Of a stretch of DNA of 64,000 nucleotides, positions 43,314 to 52,943 are shown piece after piece. Each line of letters starts with the position of its first letter. Position 1 is the first letter of the stretch. Origin of the DNA: Rhizobium sp. BK602 (GTDB lineage: Bacteria > Pseudomonadota > Alphaproteobacteria > Rhizobiales > Rhizobiaceae). Both the position numbers and the translations under genes were made by a program. Location: positions 62,001 to 126,000 of the forward strand of contig NZ_JACIBC010000003.1 of NCBI RefSeq assembly GCF_014195095.1, read 5' to 3'. The notes beneath the pieces are model-generated. The model was not told where the DNA came from. It saw only the letters and a program-made list of their open reading frames with translations, and searched no databases.

Positions 43314-44777
43314 TTAGATGTTGATCAGCACGGACTTGCTGCGGCGATTGGCGAGATAGGCGTCGCGGCCGAGATCCTTGCCGATGCCGGAGCTTTTGTA
43401 GCCGCCGGTTGGCAGGATATGGTCGCGTGAGCGCCCGTAGCGATTGACCCAGACAGTTCCCGCCTGAAGTTGACGCGTGACGCGGACGGCGCGGGAAAGA
43501 TCGCGCGTGAACAGCCCCGCCGCAAGCCCATAGGTCGGATGATCGGCTAGGGCGAGCGCTTCATCTTCCGTTTCGAAGGTCTGTAGCGTCAATACTGGCC
43601 CGAAAATCTCCTCGGTGACCGCCGGCGATGCCTGGTCGACGCCGGCAAGCAACGTCGGGGCATAGAAATAACCCGGCCGGTCGAGCCGCGAGCCGCCGGT
43701 CAGGCATTCCGCGCCAGCGTCGATCGCGGCCTGAACGAGGCGGTCGATCCGCCCGATCTGGCGCTCCGAGATGATTGGCGAATATTGGCTGTTCTGGTCC
43801 CAGGTCGGGCCGGGCTTGATGTTGCGCATATGCGCGAGGATCGCTTCCGCCAGAGGCTCGGCGATCGAGCGCTCGGCAATCAGCCGCGAGCCCGCGACGC
43901 ATGCTTGGCCGGCATTGGACAGAATGTTGCGGGCAATCGCGTCGGCGGCCAGATCGAGATCGGCGTCGGCGAAGACGACCTGCGGGCTCTTGCCGCCAAG
44001 CTCCAGCGTCATCGGCTTAACGCCGGTGCGGGCGATATTCTCCATGATCGCCGAGCCGGCGCCTGTGGAACCGGTGAAGCTGATCTTGCCGATGCCGGGA
44101 TGGCCGGTGATCGCAGCGCCCGTCGTCGGGCCGTCGCCGAGAACGATGTTGATGAGGCCGGCGGGGATACCGGCGCGCACCGACAGTTCCGCCATATAGA
44201 GGGTCGAAAACGGTGTCATTTCGGACGGTTTCAGCACGATGGCGTTGCCGGCCGCAAGCGCCGGACCGATCTTCCAGCCGGCCATGGAAATCGGAAAGTT
44301 CCACGGTGTGATCGCGCCGACCACGCCATAGGGTTCGGTCATGATCATGCCGAGGCTGTTGGCGTCGGTCGGCACGAGGTCGCTGCCTTCCTTGTCGGCA
44401 AATTCGGCGAAGAAGCGGATCTGTTCGGCGGTGATCGCGATATCGCCAGCGATGAGGTGCGCGACCGGGCGGGTCGAGGATATGGCTTCCAGGCGCGCCA
44501 GCGTCACGGCCTCTGCTTCCATGAGGTCCGACCAGCGCACCAGGGCCTTGGTCCGCTCACGCGGGCGAAGATTGGCCCAGCCACTCGTCTTCAGCGCCCT
44601 GTTGGCCGCTTCGACAGCCTGATCGACGATATCCTTCCCCGCGATCGGGCAGTCTGCGAAAGCGGCGCCGTCCGACGGACGATGCATGGTCATTTCGCCG
44701 CTTGCCGCGATATAGCGGCCATCGATGAAATGTCCGCGTGGGAGGTCGAGCGAATCTGGGTCGAAACTGAGGGTCAT
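43314..44777 (-). CDS. aldehyde dehydrogenase (PuuC/betaine aldehyde dehydrogenase-like)
   Basis: The 487-residue protein has ITPWNFPISMAGWKIGPALAAGN, LELGGKSPQVVF (general base Glu), NAGQACVAGSRL (catalytic Cys) and EEIFGPVLTLQTF. It is in the NAD-dependent amino-aldehyde group (gamma-aminobutyraldehyde, betaine aldehyde). It is the first gene of the ALDH-TtuC-gabD series and lies 126 bases after the LysR gene in the same direction. It would oxidise the aldehyde made by the aminotransferase or the amine oxidases of this region (inference). Confidence 0.9.
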   Translation of the reverse strand: MTLSFDPDSLDLPRGHFIDGRYIAASGEMTMHRPSDGAAFADCPIAGKDIVDQAVEAANRALKTSGWANLRPRERTKALVRWSDLMEAEAVTLARLEAISSTRPVAHLIAGDIAITAEQIRFFAEFADKEGSDLVPTDANSLGMIMTEPYGVVGAITPWNFPISMAGWKIGPALAAGNAIVLKPSEMTPFSTLYMAELSVRAGIPAGLINIVLGDGPTTGAAITGHPGIGKISFTGSTGAGSAIMENIARTGVKPMTLELGGKSPQVVFADADLDLAADAIARNILSNAGQACVAGSRLIAERSIAEPLAEAILAHMRNIKPGPTWDQNSQYSPIISERQIGRIDRLVQAAIDAGAECLTGGSRLDRPGYFYAPTLLAGVDQASPAVTEEIFGPVLTLQTFETEDEALALADHPTYGLAAGLFTRDLSRAVRVTRQLQAGTVWVNRYGRSRDHILPTGGYKSSGIGKDLGRDAYLANRRSKSVLINI

Positions 44778-44903
44778 GACTGGTCCTTACCGCCGGGTGC
44801 GGCTAGAGTATCGCCTGGCGGCTGGCAGTTTCGGTCGAGTGCTGGCGATGTCGCGACGGAATATCCCGTTTGCCGCCATTGTTTCAGCGCAAGATTCGGT
44901 GCG

Positions 44904-45776
44904 TCAGAGAACGGCGCGCAGGGCGGTCAGGAACGGCGCGACAAATCGGGAGGCGGGGCGGGCATCGTTGGTCGCCGCCAGCATCTGCATGGTGAGGCGC
45001 GGCTCGAAGGGGCGGGCCGTCAGACCGTCGAAACCGTGCCAGGCACCCAGACCATCAACGAGGGCGATGCCGAGCCCTTCGCGCACCAGGGGAACCGCGC
45101 CGACGGAGGAGGCGATCTGGATGGCGACGTCGCGCTGGCGACCGTAGCTGGCAAAGGCCTTGTCCATCGCCGCGCCGATCTCCGCATGACCGCCATAGGA
45201 AATCAACGGCAGGCCTTCCAGGTCGGCCGGTCCGACGCTTGCTTTCGATGCCAGCGGATCGTCCGTCCGCATGACGGCCATGATCGGTATTTCGCTGAGG
45301 ATTTCGCTTCGAACGGTCGGCGCATCGATCAAGGACAAGGTCACCGCGAGATCGATGTCACCCAGAAGCAGCGCTTCGGCTATCTCGCGCTTGGGCAGGG
45401 CATGGAGATGCAGCTTGACCTCCGGATGCTGCCTGCGGAACCGCGACAATGCCTTGGGCAAGGCGGAGTAGGTGACGGGAAAACTGACGCCGAGTCTCAG
45501 CAAGCCGATCTTGCGCGCGCCGATATCCCTGGCCAGTGACTTCAGTGCTTCGATCTCGCGAAATACCCGGTCTGCATCGGCAAACAGCAGGTTCGCCTCC
45601 ATGGTCGGCACCAGCCGCCCGCCGATCCTGTCGAATAGCGTATAGCCGAGCTGATCTTCCAGATGATGCAGGAACTTGCTGGCCGCGGGCTGTGATATGC
45701 CGAGGGAGTTGGCGGCGGCGGTCAGCGTCCCGTCGCGCATGATGGCCCGGAAGATTTCTAACTGGCGTGGGTTCAT
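44904..45776 (-). CDS. LysR-family regulator
   Basis: The 290-residue protein starts with the LysR helix-turn-helix (MNPRQLEIFRAIMRDGTL, NSLGISQPAASKFLHHLE) and continues into the two-lobed effector domain (LLRLGVSFPVTYSALPKAL, GDIDLAVTLSLID, LVREGLGIALVDG). It lies between the hydantoinase genes and the dehydrogenase genes, all leftward. A dyad with the T-N11-A pattern is 15 bases upstream of its start. It probably controls one or both flanking operons. Confidence 0.93.
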   Translation of the reverse strand: MNPRQLEIFRAIMRDGTLTAAANSLGISQPAASKFLHHLEDQLGYTLFDRIGGRLVPTMEANLLFADADRVFREIEALKSLARDIGARKIGLLRLGVSFPVTYSALPKALSRFRRQHPEVKLHLHALPKREIAEALLLGDIDLAVTLSLIDAPTVRSEILSEIPIMAVMRTDDPLASKASVGPADLEGLPLISYGGHAEIGAAMDKAFASYGRQRDVAIQIASSVGAVPLVREGLGIALVDGLGAWHGFDGLTARPFEPRLTMQMLAATNDARPASRFVAPFLTALRAVL

Positions 45777-45790
45777 CGATCGACTTTCAA

Positions 45791-45807
45791 GTTATGGAAG
45801 TCATAAC
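45791..45807. promoter_or_regulatory. LysR-type T-N11-A box upstream of the LysR gene
   Basis: GTTATGGAAGTCATAAC is a dyad with 6-bp arms GTTATG/CATAAC and a 5-base spacer. T45793 and A45805 meet the T-N11-A rule of LysR sites. It lies within 47 bases between the hydantoinase B stop and the LysR start, a typical place for autoregulation. Confidence 0.65.
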
Positions 45808-45823
45808 CAATTGCCTCAGGCTG

Positions 45824-47788
45824 TCAAACGCCATAGCGCTCCCGCATCTGGGCGAAGATGGCATGCATCTCATCGGCGACGTCCGCTTTTTCCGACGGCT
45901 GAGACGCAACCGCCTCGAAGATCCTGTGCTTGAGGAAAAACCGCCAACCAACTGGAACATTGGCAAGAAAATCCGTCAGTAGGGCGTAGCGTTCTTCCGT
46001 CCAAACCGTCTCGAAAGCGATCCGCTCGGCGGCATAGGTGACAGGATCGCTCCTGAGCGGACGGCTCTTCCTCAGCAGGGTCGTTGCCTCTTCGTCGACC
46101 GCGCCATCGCGCATCACGACGCCGTAATCCCGGCGCGCGCATTCCGGCGAAACCGCACCGCGGCGCACATCTGCGGCAACGCTTGCGGCCGGCCGTTCGA
46201 ATGGATCGCCATAGCCGCCGGCTCCCGGCCCGATGACGCGGATCACGTCGCCCGGATGGCAATGCACGATGTCGGTGTTGCCGAGCGACACTTCGTCCGC
46301 GCGGCCGGGATTGCGCAGGAAGCGCGATATCGTGCCGGCATGGCCGCCGCTGAGCCCCCAGGAGGGCATGACGGAGCGATTGCGGTTGCGGGCGGTCACC
46401 ACGGTTTCGGGCGCCGAGACCTGAAACTCCATCACCGCCGACAGGCCACCGCGATAGCGGCCGGGCCCGCCGGTATCCTTCTCCAATCCGTAGCGCAGGA
46501 AACGGATCGGTACTTCCGCCTCGCTGATTTCGATCGGCGTGTTGCGCAGGAAACCGGTGGCGCCGCCGGCACCATCGTTTCCGTCGCAGATCGGCGTTCC
46601 GCCGCCACCGCCGCCCACCGGGCCGATCGATGCCATGACGGGCCTTCCGTTCCGGGCACTGGTCTTCACGTTCATGATGGCGTTACCGCCGGGAGAGGCG
46701 ACCGGCATCAGCGCGGGGATCGCTTTCGCAAAGGCGCCGACCGTGACGATCTGGGTCATGGCGCAGGTCAGCGAACGCATGCCGACGGCGGCGGGGCGCT
46801 GGCAATTGACGATGCTGCCTTCCGGCAGCACCGCCCGCGCCGGCCGGAGCGTTCCGGCGTTGAGCAGCAGGGAATTGTCGAGCGTGAACAGGACATAGGT
46901 AAGCCCCACCATGACCAGCGGATGGCGCTCGCGCCCTCCCGTGGGCATGTTCAGCGACGATCCCAGTTGCGGGTCGCTGCCGGTATAGTCGAGTTCGATC
47001 TCGTCATCGCGGATGCGCAGGGTCAGTGCAACACGGCAAGGCTTGCCGCCGACCGAATCCTCGTCGGCATAATCGGCGAAGAAATAGTCCCCGTCCGGGA
47101 TGCGCCGGAGAATGGCGCGCGTCTGTTCCTCGGCATAATCGAGGATCTGGCCGACGCCATCGATGAAATCGTCAAGACCGAAGCGGGCGACGATATCCTT
47201 CAGCTTGCGCTCACCGATGTTGACGGAAGCGATCTGGGCGTTGAGGTCACCGATATTCTGATCCGGCAGGCGAACATTGGCGCGGATAGTGCGCAGCACG
47301 AAATCGTTGAGCACGCCGTTCTGGACGAGCTTGACCGGCGGAATGCGCAATCCTTCCTGCTCGATCTCGGTGAGCGAGCGCGACAGCGAGGCCGGCACGG
47401 CCCCGCCGACATCGGTATTGTGGATATGACCGACGACGAAGCAGGCGATCTCGCCGCCATGAAACACCGGCTTCCAGATATGGATATCGGGCGAATGGGT
47501 CGCGACGAAGCCGTCATAGGGGTCGTTGGTGATGCAGATGTCGCCGTCGGCATAATCGTCGAACATGGCGAGCAACGGGCCGTAGTCGATGCCGCTATAC
47601 CAAGGGGCGCCGAACTGGCGCGGGCTTGCGAAGGCGAGCCCCTCGCGCGTCACCACCTGGCAGGAGAAATCCTCGGTTTCCTTGACGAAGGCGGAATGGG
47701 CCGTGCGCATCAGCGTGAACGCCATGGCATCGGCGGCGGCGGCACAGAAGTTGGCGAGAACTTTCAGATTTCTGCGATCGATCGCCAT
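45824..47788 (-). CDS. hydantoinase B / oxoprolinase B-type subunit
   Basis: The 654-residue protein belongs to the HyuB family: MAIDRRNLKVLANFCAAAADAMAFTLMRTAHSAFVKE in family register (key parts AFTLMRTAHS, FVKETEDFSCQV), SPDIHIWKPVFHGGEIACFVVGHIHNTDVGG region, and a glycine-rich GPVGGGGGGTP. It pairs with the HyuA-type subunit, whose stop lies one base before this ATG (TGACATG). The complex opens hydantoin or 5-oxoproline rings, or carboxylates ketones, using ATP. ATG ending at 47788 is chosen from this junction. Substrate not determinable. Confidence 0.92.
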   Translation of the reverse strand: MAIDRRNLKVLANFCAAAADAMAFTLMRTAHSAFVKETEDFSCQVVTREGLAFASPRQFGAPWYSGIDYGPLLAMFDDYADGDICITNDPYDGFVATHSPDIHIWKPVFHGGEIACFVVGHIHNTDVGGAVPASLSRSLTEIEQEGLRIPPVKLVQNGVLNDFVLRTIRANVRLPDQNIGDLNAQIASVNIGERKLKDIVARFGLDDFIDGVGQILDYAEEQTRAILRRIPDGDYFFADYADEDSVGGKPCRVALTLRIRDDEIELDYTGSDPQLGSSLNMPTGGRERHPLVMVGLTYVLFTLDNSLLLNAGTLRPARAVLPEGSIVNCQRPAAVGMRSLTCAMTQIVTVGAFAKAIPALMPVASPGGNAIMNVKTSARNGRPVMASIGPVGGGGGGTPICDGNDGAGGATGFLRNTPIEISEAEVPIRFLRYGLEKDTGGPGRYRGGLSAVMEFQVSAPETVVTARNRNRSVMPSWGLSGGHAGTISRFLRNPGRADEVSLGNTDIVHCHPGDVIRVIGPGAGGYGDPFERPAASVAADVRRGAVSPECARRDYGVVMRDGAVDEEATTLLRKSRPLRSDPVTYAAERIAFETVWTEERYALLTDFLANVPVGWRFFLKHRIFEAVASQPSEKADVADEMHAIFAQMRERYGV

Positions 47789-47789
47789 G

Positions 47790-49835
47790 TCAGGCCTCCG
47801 CGCGGGTGATGACGAGATTGCCGAACCGGTCGACATCGACGGCAAAGCCGGGCGGCACCACCGTCGTCGTGTCGTCCTGGGCGATGATCGCCGGCCCGCT
47901 TAAGTGATGTCCGGCGGCGAGGTCGTCGCGATGATAGATGGCGGTTGAAGTGGGCCGGCCATCGAACCATGCGTCGACCGACAGGCGGGGCCGGGCCGGT
48001 TCGGATGTGGGCGTGCGCTCGCCGAGATAGGGCTTCGGCGTCGCGCCCGATATGGTCAGGCGCAGATTGATCATCTGCACCGGCTGATCGGCCGAAGCAT
48101 GGCCGAAAAGCCGTTCATGCTCGGCATGGAAGGCATTGGCGATCGCATCGGCATCGCTCTCTTCCAGCCACTCGCCCCGCAACGCGACATCGATTTCATA
48201 GGACTGGCCCTGATAGCGCATGTCGGCAAAGACCTGGACACGAGCCGGGCCGGAGAAGCCCTGTTTTTGCCGCAGCCAATGCTCGGCCTCGGCTTTCAGC
48301 TCCCGGTAGGGGGCTGCCGTGCCGGCCATCGCCTCCGGTGTCACGTCGCAATAGACGGTGCGGATGAAGTCGTTCTTCAGATCGGCGATGAGGCCGCCGA
48401 GTGCGGAAACGACGCCGGGGGTCGGCGGAACCACGACGCCCTTCATGTCCAGTTCGCGGGCGAGGAAGCAGGCGAGCATGGCGCCGGCGCCACCAAAGGC
48501 GAAGAGATGGAAATCACGCGGATCGATCCCGAAGCGGGAGATCAGGCCGCTGACCTCGGCATACATGCCCGAGACGGAGATATCGATGATGTCGCTCGCC
48601 GTCGCTTCGATCGTGCTGGCGAGCGCAGTGGCCAGCGGGGCGATCGCCGCGCGCGCGGCTGCCCGGTCGACCTCAACCGCGCCGTAACCGAGCGGCATGT
48701 GGCCGATCAGATTGCAGGCCGCGACCGCGTCGGTGACGGTTGCTCGCGTGCCGCCGCGGCCGTAGCAGGCAGGTCCGGGCGTCGAGCCGGCGCTTTCCGG
48801 TCCCACCTGAAGCATGCCGAAGCCATCCACCCAGGCGACGGAGCCGCCGCCCTGTCCGACGGAGCTGACCGAGACGGAGGGAATGTGGATCTGGAAGTCT
48901 CCGATCAGCTCGCCGACGCCATATTGCGGCAAGCCGTCGATGATGACGGCGACATCGGCGCTGGTGCCGCCGATGTCGAGGCTGAGGATGCGGTCGAAAC
49001 CGCTTGCCTTGGCGAGATAGCCGGCGCCGATGACACCGGAGGCGGTCCCCGACAGGATCATCTGCACGCAGTCGGCCCTTGCCTGGTCGATGCCCATCAC
49101 GCCGCCATTGCTCTTGGTGATGAGGAGGGGGCAGGCCAGCCCTTCCTGCCGGAGCACCGTCTCGAAACGGTCGAGATAGCGGGAAACGCGCGGCTGCACG
49201 TAACCGCTGATGACCGCCGTAATGGTGCGCTCGTACTCCCGGATGATCGGCCAGGTCTGCGCGGAGGAGAAGACCGGCAGACCGGGCGCGAGCCTCTCGA
49301 TCGCCGCCTTGGCCGCAAGCTCGTTGGCGGGATTGCGATAGGCGTTGAGGAAGGCGATGACGATGCCCTTGCAACCGGCCGCCTGTGCCGCGCGCAGTGC
49401 CGTTTTGATATCTTCGTCGCGGGGCGCTGCGAGGATGTCGCCGGTCGCCAGCGTTCGCTCGTCGATCCCGAAGACGCGATCGCGTGCGATCAGCGGCTCG
49501 GGACGGACCGAATAGAGATTGTGTATCTGCGGTATCTTCAGGCGCGCGATCTGCAGCACGTCCTCGAAATTGCGCGTGGTGAACAAGGCAAGGTCATGGC
49601 CGTTGCGCTGGATGACCGTATTGACGCCGACCGTCGTGCCATGGGTGAAATAATCGACTTCGGCGGGATCGAGGCCGTCCCGCGCCTTCAGTGTCGAAAG
49701 GCCCGCCGTTATTTCCGCTCCCGGCTCATCGGGACGGGAGAAGACCTTGAGAGTGGTGATGCGCCCGTCCGTTTCGTCAAACACCGCGAAATCGGTGAAA
49801 GAGCCGCCGACGTCCACGCCGATGCGATAGCCCAT
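47790..49835 (-). CDS. hydantoinase A / oxoprolinase A-type subunit
   Basis: The 681-residue protein has the ATP-binding actin-like motif RIGVDVGGSFTDFAVFD at the N-terminus, DYFTHGTTVGVNTVIQR, a second nucleotide motif LSLDIGGTSADVAVI, and the HLFAFGGAGAM block of HyuA/5-oxoprolinase. It activates the substrate amide with ATP for the B subunit. GAGGGA precedes the ATG at 49835. It is followed one base later by hyuB-like, and preceded by a 23-bp palindrome. In this setting N-methylhydantoin or a cyclic amide from amino-acid degradation is plausible. Confidence 0.92.
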   Translation of the reverse strand: MGYRIGVDVGGSFTDFAVFDETDGRITTLKVFSRPDEPGAEITAGLSTLKARDGLDPAEVDYFTHGTTVGVNTVIQRNGHDLALFTTRNFEDVLQIARLKIPQIHNLYSVRPEPLIARDRVFGIDERTLATGDILAAPRDEDIKTALRAAQAAGCKGIVIAFLNAYRNPANELAAKAAIERLAPGLPVFSSAQTWPIIREYERTITAVISGYVQPRVSRYLDRFETVLRQEGLACPLLITKSNGGVMGIDQARADCVQMILSGTASGVIGAGYLAKASGFDRILSLDIGGTSADVAVIIDGLPQYGVGELIGDFQIHIPSVSVSSVGQGGGSVAWVDGFGMLQVGPESAGSTPGPACYGRGGTRATVTDAVAACNLIGHMPLGYGAVEVDRAAARAAIAPLATALASTIEATASDIIDISVSGMYAEVSGLISRFGIDPRDFHLFAFGGAGAMLACFLARELDMKGVVVPPTPGVVSALGGLIADLKNDFIRTVYCDVTPEAMAGTAAPYRELKAEAEHWLRQKQGFSGPARVQVFADMRYQGQSYEIDVALRGEWLEESDADAIANAFHAEHERLFGHASADQPVQMINLRLTISGATPKPYLGERTPTSEPARPRLSVDAWFDGRPTSTAIYHRDDLAAGHHLSGPAIIAQDDTTTVVPPGFAVDVDRFGNLVITRAEA

Positions 49836-49909
49836 GTGCTGTTCCCTCGTGCTGTTGCCGCAGAGAATGGCAAGGTCTCATCGCCGCTGCCAGCAACAAG
49901 ACGAGGGCC

Positions 49910-49932
49910 GTCCATAACCTGCGGTTATGGAC
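49910..49932. promoter_or_regulatory. perfect 23-bp palindrome upstream of the hydantoinase genes
   Basis: GTCCATAACC (49910-49919) and GGTTATGGAC (49923-49932) are perfect inverted copies around TGC. It lies 75 bases ahead of the HyuA-type start and overlaps the stop codon of the upstream GNAT gene. It contains CATAAC/GTTATG as does the LysR box at 45791. As RNA it would also form a 10-bp hairpin with a 3-base loop at the end of the GNAT transcript, but no T run follows. Confidence 0.65.
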
Positions 49933-50389
49933 GCTCATCGGGCTTGCGGATGCTCATATAATATTCCGGATGCGGGACCGGCGTGTAACCGGCCTTGGCG
50001 TAGACGCCATGGGCATCCCGAGTCGCCAGCATCCAGGAACTGATCGTCTTCAGCTCGGGATGGCTGCGGATCGCCTGCGCGAGAAAGGTCGCGAGCCCTT
50101 GGCCACGGTGTGCGGGCAGCGTGAAGACATCGCGCAGATAGGCGAAGACGGCAAGATCGGTGACGATGCGTGCGAAGGTGGCAAGCTCGCCGTTCCGCGC
50201 ATAGATCGCGACCGGCAGCGAGCCGGCCAGCGCCCGCTCGAAAAGGGCGCGGTCAAGACCACGCGCCCAGTAGGAATCGTCCGCCAGATAGGCGTGAATC
50301 CGGTCGATATCGAGCCGGGCACGATCCGTGCTCAGTGTGTAGCCCTTATGCTCGGCCTCGAAGATCGGCAGGCTCGCAAGATCGGTCAT
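49925..50389 (-). CDS. GNAT acetyltransferase, single domain
   Basis: The 154-residue protein has a single GNAT fold with FAYLRDVFTLPAHRGQGLATFLAQAI containing the acetyl-CoA loop (HRGQGLA) and WMLATRDAHGVYAKAGYTPV near the C-terminus, a pattern common in YkkB/YjdJ-like acetyltransferases. Its start overlaps the cupin stop by 4 bases, so it is cotranslated with the cupin. The acceptor is unknown; an amino acid or small amine is plausible from context. Confidence 0.85.
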   Translation of the reverse strand: MTDLASLPIFEAEHKGYTLSTDRARLDIDRIHAYLADDSYWARGLDRALFERALAGSLPVAIYARNGELATFARIVTDLAVFAYLRDVFTLPAHRGQGLATFLAQAIRSHPELKTISSWMLATRDAHGVYAKAGYTPVPHPEYYMSIRKPDERP

Positions 50390-50742
50390 CCGGTGACGGT
50401 AACATAGATCTTGCGGACGGTCTCGATCGTTCGCCAGACGCCCTTGAAGCCCGGCTTCATGACGAAACTGTCGCCGGCACGATAGGTGACCGGCTGCCCG
50501 CCGTCCTCGGTCAGTTCGATGACACCCTGGAGGATATGGCAGAATTCGAAGGTCTCGCCCTTGATCGAGCGGGTCTCGCCCGGTGTCGCCTCCCAGACGC
50601 CCGTATTGACCGTTCCGTCACGGGCATTGTCCTGCGCCCAGGTCTTGAAGGACGGGTCCCCGGAGATCAGCCGCTCGGGCAGGGCCTTGGACTGCTTCGG
50701 TTCGAATGTCGGGTTCGGGTCGATGGTTTTCAGCAGCGACAT
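50386..50742 (-). CDS. small cupin-domain protein
   Basis: The 118-residue protein folds as a single cupin: GVWEATPGETRSIKG, FEFCHILQGVIELTEDGG and YRAGDSFVMKPGFKGVWRTIE, the two cupin motifs in order. Similar short proteins are annotated as DUF861/ethanolamine-utilisation-like cupins near amine catabolism genes. The His that usually heads the first metal motif is replaced by aromatic and Glu residues, so metal binding is uncertain. AAAGGA precedes the ATG ending at 50742. It lies 22 bases after the hydroxyacid dehydrogenase. Confidence 0.85.
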   Translation of the reverse strand: MSLLKTIDPNPTFEPKQSKALPERLISGDPSFKTWAQDNARDGTVNTGVWEATPGETRSIKGETFEFCHILQGVIELTEDGGQPVTYRAGDSFVMKPGFKGVWRTIETVRKIYVTVTG

Positions 50743-50764
50743 GGAGTTCCTTTCTGGATGTTGA

Positions 50765-51688
50765 TCAGTAGCCGCGTCCGCGGTCGACGAGACCGACCGG
50801 GTCGAGCCCGGCCTCATGGCGGCGAATATTGGCGATGACGGTGTGAGCGGCGGTTTCCGGCTGGGTAACGCTGGCAATATGCGGCGTCAGAATGATGCCT
50901 GGATGGTGCCAAAGCGGATGGTCCGATGGCAGCGGTTCCGGGTCCGTGACGTCGAGCACCGCGCCGCTCAGATGGCCGCTGTCGAGCGCTTCGATCAGGG
51001 CTTCCGTATCGAGTTGCTGACCGCGGCCGGCATGGACCAGCCCAGCCCCTTGCGGCAGCATCCTGAAGAGATCGGCATTCAGGATGCCGCGGGTCTCAGC
51101 TGTTAGGGGCAGGAGGCAAACGAGAATATCGGTGCCCGCCAGAAACGCCGGCAATTGCTCCTCGCCGTGGTAGCAGGCAACGCCATCGAGCTGGCGCGGC
51201 GAACGGCTCCATCCGCGCAGCGGAAAGCCGAAGGGGCGCAGCCGTTCGAGGACGGCAAGGCCGAGATTGCCGAGGCCAAGGACGCCGACCTGTCGATCTG
51301 GCGCCTGGTGGATCGGCCGCGAGGCCCATTTGCCGGCTCTCTGCTGTTGCAGATATCCAGTGAGGTCGCGATGCAGCGCAAGCACGCCGAGCGTCACATA
51401 TTCCTGCATCATCCGGGTAATGCCGTCCTCGACCATGCGAACCAGCTTGACCTTCTGAGGCAAGGCGGCGAGCGAGAACTGGTCGACGCCCGCGCCGATC
51501 GAGAACAGGATTTCGAGATTGCGATAGCGGTCGATGTCGGCGGGCGCCGTCCAGGTGATGAGATATTTGACCTGCGCAGGGTCGATCTCGGCGGGATTGG
51601 TGACGAAGGGGAGAGCGGGCAGTTCGCGCGCAAAGGCGGCGGCGAAGATCTTCGCCCGCTCCGCATCGGAATTGAACAAAAAGGCCAT
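50765..51688 (-). CDS. D-2-hydroxyacid dehydrogenase, GhrA-like
   Basis: The 307-residue enzyme has the NAD(P) motif [17 protein letters not shown], the substrate Arg in [11 protein letters not shown], the Glu in [15 protein letters not shown] and the catalytic His in ILTPHIAS. Similar short proteins (GhrA) reduce glyoxylate and hydroxypyruvate. Here it may reduce the 2-oxoacid formed when the FAD oxidases deaminate an amino acid (inference). It precedes the cupin and GNAT genes in one operon and follows the deacetylase gene with a 121-base gap. Confidence 0.9.
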   Translation of the reverse strand: MAFLFNSDAERAKIFAAAFARELPALPFVTNPAEIDPAQVKYLITWTAPADIDRYRNLEILFSIGAGVDQFSLAALPQKVKLVRMVEDGITRMMQEYVTLGVLALHRDLTGYLQQQRAGKWASRPIHQAPDRQVGVLGLGNLGLAVLERLRPFGFPLRGWSRSPRQLDGVACYHGEEQLPAFLAGTDILVCLLPLTAETRGILNADLFRMLPQGAGLVHAGRGQQLDTEALIEALDSGHLSGAVLDVTDPEPLPSDHPLWHHPGIILTPHIASVTQPETAAHTVIANIRRHEAGLDPVGLVDRGRGY

Positions 51689-51809
51689 GGCGTTCCCTTG
51701 TACTTGCTTTAACTATCCTGCCGATCGGCCCCGGCAGGATACATCGAACGAAGGTCGATCGACCGCATATCGAACTGTTTTTGTTACACTGGGCAATGCC
51801 GGCGCGGCG

Positions 51810-52943
51810 CTACCGGGCCAGACGGGCTCCGAGCGCTTCGATCATCGCGACGCAGGCCGAGAGTTCGTCCGCCAGGATGAATTCATTGGCCTTGTGCGCC
51901 CGCCCAATATCGCCGGGGCCGCAGATGATAGCCTCCATCCCCGCCGCCTGGTAAAGCCCGGCTTCGGTGCCGTAGCTGACGGCGGCAAGCGGCGTCTTGC
52001 CCGTCAGCTCTTCCATCAGCAAGGCAAGCGGCGCATTGGCGGCAAGGGACAGGGCCGGATAGCTGCCCGTCATCTCCCAATGCGTCGACAAGCCCTTGTC
52101 CCGAAGAACGTCCAGCCGGCCTTCGATATCCGCAAGCAGGCTGCGCGGATCGACACCGGCGATTGCCCGAGCCTCGACTTCGATGGCGCAGCGTTCGGGA
52201 ATGACATTGACGGCCTGTCCGCCCTGAATGGTGCCGACCTGCAGGGAAGAGTAGGGCGGCTCGAAATTTGCGTCGAACGGTCCCGCCGTGAGCCGTTCGG
52301 CGGCGGCGACCGCATGGGCGAGAATATCCGCCATGGCGTGAATGGCATTGAGGCCGAGATCGGGTCGCGACGAGTGGCCGGCGCGGCCGCCAAGCTCGAT
52401 CCTTGCCGCCGCTTTTCCCTTATGGGCGCGGATGGCGCGCAGTTCGCTCGGCTCGCCGATGATGCATCCGGCGGGCGTCGCGCAAAGATCGGGAATTCTG
52501 GCGATCAGGTGCGGCACGCCGCGGCATCCGGCCTCTTCGTCATAGGAAAAGGCGAGATGCAGCGGCCGCGCAAGGGGACGCCGGGCAATGGTAGGCAGCA
52601 CCGCCAGCACGCAGGCCAGAAAGCCCTTCATGTCGCTCGTGCCGCGCCCGACGAGCTTTGGCCCTTCGCGCCGCAGGCGGAAAGGATCACTGTCCCATCC
52701 CGGCTCGTTTGCCGCTACCACGTCCATATGGCCGGAGAGCAGGTATCCGGGGCGATCCGCCGGCCCGATAGTGGCAAAAAGGTTGGAGCGATCCCCCTCG
52801 GGACCGGCAAGAATATGGACGCTGGCCCCGGCGCGCTCCAGATAATCGGCAATCCAGCCGACGATTTCGCCGTTCGCGGAACCGACCACGGAAGGAAAGC
52901 CGACCAGCGTTTCCAGGATCTCTTCTGCGTTCATCCCGCTCAT
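51810..52943 (-). CDS. M20 deacylase, ArgE (acetylornithine deacetylase)-like
   Basis: The 377-residue metalloenzyme has YLLSGHMDVV (metal His and Asp), LVGRGTSDMKGFLACVLA (bridging Asp), FSYDEEAGCRGVP (catalytic Glu pair) and a dimerisation domain with GRAGHSSRPDLGLNAI. This is the ArgE/DapE type, closest to ArgE. It removes acyl groups from N-acyl amino acids; being in a degradative cluster with GNAT genes, it may act on a catabolic N-acetyl intermediate. ATG at 52941-52943 overlaps the stop of the FAD oxidase by one base (TGATG), showing cotranslation. Confidence 0.88.
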   Translation of the reverse strand: MSGMNAEEILETLVGFPSVVGSANGEIVGWIADYLERAGASVHILAGPEGDRSNLFATIGPADRPGYLLSGHMDVVAANEPGWDSDPFRLRREGPKLVGRGTSDMKGFLACVLAVLPTIARRPLARPLHLAFSYDEEAGCRGVPHLIARIPDLCATPAGCIIGEPSELRAIRAHKGKAAARIELGGRAGHSSRPDLGLNAIHAMADILAHAVAAAERLTAGPFDANFEPPYSSLQVGTIQGGQAVNVIPERCAIEVEARAIAGVDPRSLLADIEGRLDVLRDKGLSTHWEMTGSYPALSLAANAPLALLMEELTGKTPLAAVSYGTEAGLYQAAGMEAIICGPGDIGRAHKANEFILADELSACVAMIEALGARLAR

